Origin: Treponema sp.
GTDB lineage: Bacteria > Spirochaetota > Spirochaetia > Treponematales > Treponemataceae
Length of the DNA stretch: 47,220 nucleotides
Direction: 5' to 3'
Assembly: GCA_017616165.1 (NCBI GenBank)
Contig: JAFZYR010000026.1
Coordinates: 1 to 47,220 of the forward strand
Shown here: positions 42,341 to 47,220 of the stretch, piece after piece
Layout of the letters: each line of letters opens with the position of its first letter
How positions within the stretch are numbered: the first letter of the stretch is position 1
Translations under genes and position numbers: made by a program
The notes under the pieces: model-generated
Databases searched by the model: none
What the model was told of the DNA's origin: nothing
The model's input: the letters and a program-made list of their open reading frames with translations, nothing else

Positions 42341-43069
42341 TTATTGCTTTGTTGCAAGACCCGAAATTTTTGAAAAGGTTTTTTCCAGATACTGAACCTC
42401 GCTTTCGGAAACAGCTGCCCTGGACAAAAGGCTTCGCCAAAAGCCTTCCATATCCTCGCGTCCGGGCATTTTAAAAAAGCCTATTTTCTGCATATCGTCG
42501 GTAACGCTCTTAACGGTTTTATCTATGCGTTCAAGGTCTACAGGCACTATTCCCCGGTAGCCGCCCTCTTTTTCCTCAAGCTTTTTTCGGAAAAGATGAT
42601 AGCAGATAATCTGAACGGCATGACTCAAATTAAGCGAACCAAAGCCCTGGCTCGAAGGAATTGTAACACCGCAGGTACACTGATCCAGCTGCTCGTCGGT
42701 AAGCCCCGTGCGTTCGTTTCCAAAAACAACGGCAACCTTAGCACCGCTTTGAGTCTGAGCGTCTATATGGTCTGCAAATTCTTCGGGCAGATAAAGCTTA
42801 CCGCGCTTTTTACCACGGCGTCTTGTTGTTCCTGCACAGACAGTACAGTCGGCCGTTGCTTCCTTTATGGAGCTGTAAAACCTTGCGTTATCAAAAATGG
42901 CGCCCGCATGAATTGCAAGCACATGGATATGTTCAATGTCGTAAGAAGAACGGTCGCCTACAATACGCAGCTGGCTTATATCGTTGTTTGCCATGGCACG
43001 ACAGGCAGCTCCTATATTGCGGCTTTCGTCGGGATGATCTAAAACTATTACCAGGTTGTCCAGTTTCAT
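42341..43069 (-). CDS. SpoU/TrmH-family RNA ribose methyltransferase (TrmJ-like)
   Basis: This 242-residue SPOUT-class enzyme would 2'-O-methylate tRNA or rRNA using SAM. The three family motifs are visible: VLDHPDESRNIGAACRAM, VVFGNERTGLTDEQL and IPSSQGFGSLNLSHAVQI. The C-terminal 70 residues resemble the extension of TrmJ. It overlaps the DUF456 gene by 4 bp and has GGAG nine bases upstream. It is in the same run as another SPOUT enzyme, RsmE. Confidence 0.9.
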   Translation of the reverse strand: MKLDNLVIVLDHPDESRNIGAACRAMANNDISQLRIVGDRSSYDIEHIHVLAIHAGAIFDNARFYSSIKEATADCTVCAGTTRRRGKKRGKLYLPEEFADHIDAQTQSGAKVAVVFGNERTGLTDEQLDQCTCGVTIPSSQGFGSLNLSHAVQIICYHLFRKKLEEKEGGYRGIVPVDLERIDKTVKSVTDDMQKIGFFKMPGREDMEGFWRSLLSRAAVSESEVQYLEKTFSKISGLATKQ

Positions 43070-43551
43070 GCAAAAAAGCTCCGCAGGTATATCCAGATAA
43101 AAACAGCTACGGCAATCATCTTCATGCCGGTGCCAAGAATAAAGCCTAAAAATGCACCCCAGGCAGCCTTAATGGAATTTCCAAATTCTCCGCCTGAATG
43201 AATGAGTTCTCCAACAAGGGCGCCTAAAAAAGGTCCGGCAATAATTCCGACAGGGCCCATAAACAGTCCCACAACCAGTCCGATTGTTGCGCCCCAGGTT
43301 GCAGCCTTGCTTCCGCCTATTTTGTTGGTCATAAGCACAGGCATAAAATTATCAAGAATGGAAACAACTACGGCAACTACTGCTGTGATTATAAGTACGA
43401 TTAAAGATATTTCGTTATACTCAGAAAAATAGGCAAGCAAAAGTCCTGCCCAGGCAAGAGGTGCTCCTGGCAAAACAGGAACAAAGGTTCCCAGAAAGCC
43501 TAGAAGCAGCAGAACACCCGCCAGAACCGAAAATACAATACTCAAAGCCAT
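43066..43551 (-). CDS. DUF456 family membrane protein
   Basis: The protein has 161 residues and is almost wholly hydrophobic, with about four transmembrane segments. The Gly-rich pattern LAGVLLLLGFLGTFVPVLPGAPLAWAGLLLAYFS, then GPVGIIAGPFLGALVGEL, is characteristic of DUF456. Its biochemical role is unknown. AGGA precedes the ATG. It lies between the WecG-like gene (10-bp gap) and trmJ (4-bp overlap). Confidence 0.8.
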   Translation of the reverse strand: MALSIVFSVLAGVLLLLGFLGTFVPVLPGAPLAWAGLLLAYFSEYNEISLIVLIITAVVAVVVSILDNFMPVLMTNKIGGSKAATWGATIGLVVGLFMGPVGIIAGPFLGALVGELIHSGGEFGNSIKAAWGAFLGFILGTGMKMIAVAVFIWIYLRSFFA

Positions 43552-43560
43552 ATGCGTTTC

Positions 43561-44298
43561 CTATTTTCTAAACAGCTTGTACCACATAAGGATAATTTTG
43601 TATCGCATATATGGGAAAATAAGAAAAAGCTTAAACGGATTATGAGCAATTTCTACAAAAATTTCGTGGCCGCGGTCAAAGGTCTTTTCCTTTATGCGCT
43701 GTATGCGTTCAGAAAAAATACCGAAGCAGTCCTTGTAATATAAAAAGATGCTGGAAGAAAAGCGGTTGCGGCGTTTGTAAGCCCAGCAGTTTTTATCTTT
43801 TATACCTTCGCTAACAAGCACAAGAGACGGCTGAGACTTAAAAATAGCCTGAACAATATCGTCCTCGTCCTGCTTTGGATAATAACCCACATAGCGGCCT
43901 ACAATGCGAAGGCCCGGGAAGGTGTCGCGCACATTTTTTTCGGTTTTCATGAGTGTCTTTTTGTGAGAACCAAGCAGATAAAGCGACTTATAGTGAGAAT
44001 CAAGAATTCCAAGGACCTGAATTACTGCATTAAACGGATTATAGCGTACAGGCACCGGCTTTCGCAAAAACCTTGCACCCTTTAAAATGCTTTTGGAAAT
44101 TGGAAGAATAAGGTCTGCATTTTTTATACATTCCGAAAAATCGTTCTTGCGGCGTGCCTTAAGCAAATCCCAGATGGAAAGAAAAACAATCTGCTTTGTA
44201 CCAGGTTTTGCTAAAAGCTCAAGAATCTCTGCTTCCAGATTTTCCGGTTCACAGACATCTACCGGAACCCCAATCAAATTAATTCTTTCTATAGACAT
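43561..44298 (-). CDS. Divergent WecG/TagA/CpsF-family glycosyltransferase
   Basis: The protein has 245 residues. The N terminus (INLIGVPVDVCEPENLEAEILELL), the NADLILP segment and the middle (SLYLLGSHKKTLMKTEKNVRDTFPGLRIVGRYVGYY) match the WecG/TagA family, which transfers N-acetylmannosaminuronate or N-acetylmannosamine in cell-envelope glycan synthesis. Two conserved features differ. The PDG after ADLVLP, with the proposed catalytic aspartate, reads PIS. The usual GxPKQExW segment is replaced by SEGIKDKNCW. The protein may have changed activity. An AGGTGG stretch precedes the ATG; rsmE ends 10 bp upstream. Confidence 0.75.
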   Translation of the reverse strand: MSIERINLIGVPVDVCEPENLEAEILELLAKPGTKQIVFLSIWDLLKARRKNDFSECIKNADLILPISKSILKGARFLRKPVPVRYNPFNAVIQVLGILDSHYKSLYLLGSHKKTLMKTEKNVRDTFPGLRIVGRYVGYYPKQDEDDIVQAIFKSQPSLVLVSEGIKDKNCWAYKRRNRFSSSIFLYYKDCFGIFSERIQRIKEKTFDRGHEIFVEIAHNPFKLFLIFPYMRYKIILMWYKLFRK

Positions 44299-44308
44299 AT
44301 TACCCCAC

Positions 44309-45178
44309 CTAAATACCTAGTATAGCACTTTGTACCACAGCTATTCCATAGAGCGCTGCTGTTTCGCACCTTAATATATTAACGGAAAAATGAAGCGGAC
44401 GTAAGAGTGCTTTTTTTGTCAAAAGCTCCAGCTCGTCCGGACTGATTCCGCCTTCGTTACCGCAGAAGATGCAGACTACTTGCGGTCCTTCGAGAGCCTC
44501 AGGGACCGCGCGGCCCCCATTATCAACAGCGCGCTCCGAAAGCACAAACCCAACCGCATTTTCTTCACCGCCCGCCTCTTCTTTCATCTTATTCCAAAGC
44601 TCCACAGCCTGTTCGACAGTTACCGGTTCAAAAACCTTTGTTTCTACAGGCGAACCGCTTTGCTGACGTGCTTCGCGTACAATGCGGTCAAGTCGTTCAA
44701 GCTTAGGGCCCATAAGTGCCTGAACGTTTCCCTTTTGAGCATATTCACTTATTACAGGAATTATATTTTTTACACCACATTCAGTTGCCTGGCGGACGAT
44801 AAGCTCAAGCTTTTGTGGTTTGGGGATGAACTGGAAGAGGGTAAAATCTACGGACGCCCCTTCGAGTGCCTCAGGGACCACACTATTCGCACCACCAACC
44901 CCAGTGCTTGCACCACCAACCACGCGGGGTCCCTGAGGCTCCGTCGTCCTGAGGCCCTCGAAGGGTCGAAGGGCCCCACAAACCTGCAGCGTTATTCTTT
45001 GAGAACTATCATCAATCTTGCAAACTGTGGAGTTCTGAAGAGTGCCATCGGACAGGCGGAGGTTTACCATATCCCCTGCCTTCACCCGCAGCACCTGGCG
45101 CAGATAATGAAAGTCCTTGCCTTCTATTATAACGAGACCTTTTTTATCGGGATTTTTATTTACTATCAGTTGTCTCAT
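44309..45178 (-). CDS. rsmE: 16S rRNA m3U1498 methyltransferase with repeat-encoded insertions
   Basis: This SPOUT methyltransferase has 289 residues, about 40-50 more than usual for RsmE. The family landmarks are HYLRQVLRVKAGD, LFQFIPKPQKLELIVRQATECGV, FCGNEGGISPDELELL and the C-terminal knot ILRCETAALYGIAVV. The extra length comes from two in-frame copies of a dispersed repeat: residues 68-107 (about 40 residues, ending VPEALEG) and about 224-232 (VPEALEG). Both lie outside the motifs and probably form surface loops. The start overlaps the ctp end by 23 bp without a clear Shine-Dalgarno, so it is probably coupled. Confidence 0.9.
   Translation of the reverse strand: MRQLIVNKNPDKKGLVIIEGKDFHYLRQVLRVKAGDMVNLRLSDGTLQNSTVCKIDDSSQRITLQVCGALRPFEGLRTTEPQGPRVVGGASTGVGGANSVVPEALEGASVDFTLFQFIPKPQKLELIVRQATECGVKNIIPVISEYAQKGNVQALMGPKLERLDRIVREARQQSGSPVETKVFEPVTVEQAVELWNKMKEEAGGEENAVGFVLSERAVDNGGRAVPEALEGPQVVCIFCGNEGGISPDELELLTKKALLRPLHFSVNILRCETAALYGIAVVQSAILGI
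44484..44507 (-). repeat. Dispersed repeat, short copy, in rsmE
   Basis: The 24 bp begin GGTCCTTCGAGAG and end CTCAGGGACC, with complementary ends (GGTCC...GGACC). On the gene strand they encode AVPEALEGP in frame. Confidence 0.85.
44857..44977 (-). repeat. Compound dispersed repeat (about 120 bp) in rsmE
   Basis: One repeat arm (CCCCTTCGAGTGCCTCAGGG, from 44857) and a more complex arm (GGGGTCCCTGAGGCTC at 44926-44941, then CCTGAGGCCCTCGAAGGG) are in inverted orientation around a centre with a repeated GCACCACCAAC. The whole segment stays in frame and encodes about 40 residues, including VVPEALEG. It looks like nested or repeated insertion of one element. Confidence 0.85.
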
Positions 45179-46631
45179 CTGCCAGCGCCGATTCCTGCAG
45201 TTCCTTTAACGTCTTTGTCTTGCGCATAAGCTCGTTAAAGTCATTATTCTGAATAATTTCTATTGCCTTTGACAGCTGAAGGTCGTAATCAAGATCATAA
45301 AGCGGAGAGGTTTGAGTTCTCTGAACCTGAATACGAAGCAGACGGCGGATAAGGCGCTCTTCTATAGGATAAGTTTTTGCAATCACCCTGGCAGCAACCG
45401 AAATATCCGACTCCTTCATGTTTGGAGTTTTTTCCACAGTTTCGTTAATGATATTTGACTGAATGAGCTTTGTATAAGCCTCTTCTTCCTCCGGCGTCAT
45501 TTCTTCAATATTTTTGATTTCGTAATCCGGCGGAATACCAATTTTATCTATATTAACATCACTCGGAGTGTAGTAGCGTGCCATTGTAAGCTTCATGCCG
45601 TCAATTTCGCTGAGCGGAATTACCTGCTGAACAGAACCCTTTCCATAAGTTTTTTCGCCCACAAGGTAAGCCATGTGATAATCCTTGAGCGCACCGGAAA
45701 GAATTTCCGACGCACTTGCCGAACCCTGATTTATGAGCACGATAATAGGAAGATTCTTTTTTACTGTGGTTTTGTCGGCACTGGCCTTGTATTCCTGATT
45801 TTCAAAAGCAAGACGGCTCTTTGTACTAACGATAAGTCCTGAATCAATGAACTTGTCTGCAACATCAACAACACTTGTGATAAGTCCACCCGGATTATCA
45901 CGAAGGTCAATAATCATGCTGGTGTAGCCGTTTTTCTGGAACAGGTCCATTGCATCCTGAAGTCGGTTTGGAGTTTCAGGAGTAAATTCAATAAGGCGGC
46001 AGTAACCGATTTTGGTACCTTCAATCATGCCGTACTTTGCAGTAGGAACCTCGATAAGTGCGCGCACAAGCTTTACATCAAAGCGCATGTTTGCACCACG
46101 AAGGATTGTAACGGTAACTGGAGTTCCTACCTCACCACGCAGATGACCCAGAACCTCGTTCATTGTCATTTCCGGAGTAGGAAGCCCGTCAATTGCAATA
46201 ATATAGTCTCCCGCATGAATACCGGCGCGCGCACCAGGAGTGTCTTCTATAGGACTTGAAACCTCTACATAAGCAGGCTTGTCGGCAGTAGATTCCGTTG
46301 GCTTAGAAATAGAAAGCCCTACTCCACCAAAGTTACCGGTAGTTGTATCATTAAGGTCGCGCATATAATCCGGATCAAGATAAAGCGTATAAGGATCCCC
46401 GATTGAATCCAGCATTCCCTTGATGGCGCCCTCATAAAGTATTTTCGGATCAAGCTCATCCACATAATTCTGCTGCACAAAATCAAAAACCTGATTCAGC
46501 TTTTTCATGTACTGAAACGAGGTAGCCTTATTTTCACTGGAACTCTGCGCAAAACAGGAGGAAGTAAAAAGTATAGAAATACTAATAATGCATATATAAA
46601 AATGTCTACGGATTTTATTAATTGTTTTCAT
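45156..46631 (-). CDS. ctp: S41 C-terminal processing peptidase
   Basis: This 491-residue exported serine peptidase has a signal peptide with a lipobox-like LFTSSCFAQ (residues about 15-28), a PDZ domain (about 95-185) and the S41 core. The nucleophile serine is in NQGSASASEILSGAL and the lysine in GEKTYGKGSVQQ, giving the Ser/Lys dyad. The ATG at 46631 is chosen because the signal peptide begins there; 45 upstream in-frame codons cross the promoter and an inverted repeat. No usable Shine-Dalgarno is present. It is the first gene of the long minus-strand run and overlaps rsmE by 23 bp. Confidence 0.93.
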   Translation of the reverse strand: MKTINKIRRHFYICIISISILFTSSCFAQSSSENKATSFQYMKKLNQVFDFVQQNYVDELDPKILYEGAIKGMLDSIGDPYTLYLDPDYMRDLNDTTTGNFGGVGLSISKPTESTADKPAYVEVSSPIEDTPGARAGIHAGDYIIAIDGLPTPEMTMNEVLGHLRGEVGTPVTVTILRGANMRFDVKLVRALIEVPTAKYGMIEGTKIGYCRLIEFTPETPNRLQDAMDLFQKNGYTSMIIDLRDNPGGLITSVVDVADKFIDSGLIVSTKSRLAFENQEYKASADKTTVKKNLPIIVLINQGSASASEILSGALKDYHMAYLVGEKTYGKGSVQQVIPLSEIDGMKLTMARYYTPSDVNIDKIGIPPDYEIKNIEEMTPEEEEAYTKLIQSNIINETVEKTPNMKESDISVAARVIAKTYPIEERLIRRLLRIQVQRTQTSPLYDLDYDLQLSKAIEIIQNNDFNELMRKTKTLKELQESALADETTDSK

Positions 46632-46637
46632 ACCTAT

Positions 46638-46667
46638 ACTATAACAAAAATATGCCATATAGGGCAA
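46638..46667 (-). promoter_or_regulatory. Promoter placing transcription start at the ctp start codon
   Basis: On the minus strand, TTGCCC (46667-46662) and TATAGT (46643-46638) are 18 bp apart, and the ctp ATG (46631) begins six bases after the -10. An AGG touches the ATG but is too close to work as a ribosome-binding site. This predicts a leaderless mRNA. Confidence 0.45.
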
Positions 46668-46693
46668 CAAGTAATAAAATATGTATCCATTTG

Positions 46694-46739
46694 AAAACAA
46701 AATGGCGCGAGGGAAGGAAGTGGGGAGCCATTTTGTTTT
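46694..46739. repeat. 13-bp inverted repeat between ctp and flaB
   Basis: AAAACAAAATGGC (46694-46706) and GCCATTTTGTTTT (46727-46739) are perfect inverted copies around a purine-rich 20-base centre. It lies between the divergent ctp and flaB promoters. The T-rich 3' arm resembles a terminator on the plus strand, but the loop is long and no plus-strand gene ends nearby. It may insulate the two transcripts or be a protein-binding site. Confidence 0.6.
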
Positions 46740-46784
46740 TCTTATGATTCCATTATTTTTTTTCAAAATTTTTTAAATTTTTTC

Positions 46785-46811
46785 TAAACTTTTTTACTGC
46801 TAACCCGAAAA
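46785..46811 (+). promoter_or_regulatory. Sigma-28 (FliA) type promoter of flaB
   Basis: TAAACTTT (46785-46792) and CCCGAAAA (46804-46811) are separated by 11 bp. They match the TAAAGTTT-N11-GCCGATAA flagellar consensus at 7 of 8 and 6 of 8 positions. The start is expected near 46818-46820. Confidence 0.7.
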
Positions 46812-46820
46812 TCAACTATA

Positions 46821-46909
46821 GGGTGGTGGAAACCCATGAGATAAACCACGTCGTGGTTTGAAAGCCCACCATGTGTTTTATCTATTAACCAAACTATAAG
46901 GAGATTATT
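46821..46909 (+). promoter_or_regulatory. Structured flaB 5' leader
   Basis: The roughly 90-base leader contains AAACCACG (46843-46850) facing CGTGGTTT (46852-46859) inside an outer stem TGGTGG (46824-46829) with CCACCA (46866-46871). An alternative AGATAAA (46839-46845) can pair with TTTATCT (46877-46883). A GGA at 46828-46830 and the AAGGAG ribosome site at 46898-46903 resemble the two-site layout of CsrA targets. Confidence 0.5.
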
Positions 46910-47220
46910 ATGGTTATTAATCACAATATGAGTGCTATGTTCGCTCAGCGTTCCCAGGGAATTCAGGATCTTAATACCGAAAAGAGCATGGAAAAACTCT
47001 CTTCTGGTATGAAAATCAACAGAGCCGGTGATGATGCTTCTGGTCTTGCTGTATCTGAAAAGATGCGTTCACAGATCCGTGGTTTGAACCAGGCTTCTAC
47101 AAATGCCCAGAACGGTATTTCTTTCATTCAGACAACTGAAGGATACCTCCAGGAAACAACTGACATTGTACAGCGCATTCGTGAGCTTGCAGTTCAGTCT
47201 TCAAACGGTATCTACTCTGC
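46910..47220 (+). CDS. flaB: Flagellin FlaB (filament core), N-terminal part
   Basis: The gene runs off the right edge after about 103 codons. The N terminus ([17 protein letters not shown], then [35 protein letters not shown]) is the conserved D0/D1 region of spirochaete FlaB core flagellins, ending in [29 protein letters not shown]. The protein would be assembled into the periplasmic flagellum. AAGGAG lies seven bases before the ATG. A sigma-28-like promoter and a folded leader precede it. Confidence 0.95.
   Translation, partial: MVINHNMSAMFAQRSQGIQDLNTEKSMEKLSSGMKINRAGDDASGLAVSEKMRSQIRGLNQASTNAQNGISFIQTTEGYLQETTDIVQRIRELAVQSSNGIYS

Noticed and set aside
46694..46739. Classical terminator of an upstream plus-strand gene
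   Set aside because: No plus-strand gene ends before it, and the 20-base loop is too long for a typical terminator; kept only as an inverted repeat.
46632..46766. Longer ctp start at 46766
   Set aside because: The 45 extra codons cross a promoter and an inverted repeat, and would bury the signal peptide inside the protein.

Overview
The window looks like a chromosomal segment from a gut or rumen Treponema (Spirochaetota). The main evidence is the spirochaete-type FlaB flagellin that begins at the right edge behind a sigma-28-like promoter, the BspA/TpLRR-type leucine-rich repeats, and the intracellular plant-polysaccharide hydrolases (GH9, GH43). The strict-anaerobe enzymes NrdD/NrdG and the LuxS/Pfs pair fit this. 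No tRNA, rRNA, CRISPR array, transposase or prophage gene was seen. The longest gap without a gene is under 300 bp.

Layout. (1) 1-4595, minus strand: GH9 cellulase-like enzyme, an ABC-2 exporter (ATPase and permease) and a truncated secreted HExxH metallopeptidase. (2) 4764-6576, plus: an NlpC/P60 hydrolase and a lipoprotein. (3) 6579-15611, minus: nrdG, nrdD and a thymidylate-kinase-like gene. These are translationally coupled to an unusual fusion of BspA-type leucine-rich repeats with an N6-adenine DNA methyltransferase. A 1248-residue protein that I cannot assign, with its own promoter, follows. (4) 15680-15997, minus: a small CBM48 protein. (5) 16113-23079, plus: metK behind a SAM-II-like riboswitch, then a GGDEF cyclase, nth, mscS, an HD hydrolase, pyrE and an orphan binding protein. 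(6) 23052-26687, minus: GH43, then a PadR/HAAS/DUF4097 module behind an elaborate operator and leader. (7) 26972-36164, plus: a membrane protein with a C-terminal PH-like region, a giant alpha-2-macroglobulin lipoprotein and its usual partner PBP1C. (8) 36145-46631, minus: a long run from ctp through rsmE, a WecG/TagA-like gene, DUF456, trmJ, nif3, lspA, pfs and luxS to a DUF1538 transporter with a tandem P-II protein. (9) 46785-47220, plus: the flaB promoter, leader and start.

Themes. The SAM cycle is well represented: metK under an apparent riboswitch, and pfs plus luxS for recycling. Short palindromic repeats related to CCTTCGACAGGCTCAGG sit in frame inside several protein genes (HD hydrolase, DUF1538, RsmE twice) and in front of nth. 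A separate 27-bp tandem repeat sits in frame inside GH9. Four genes without a Shine-Dalgarno sequence (GGDEF, pyrE, lspA, ctp) have a -10 hexamer 6-7 nt before the start codon, which suggests leaderless mRNAs. The strongest candidates for something undescribed are the LRR-methyltransferase with its giant unknown neighbour, and the SAM-II-like element with an inserted hairpin in a spirochaete.
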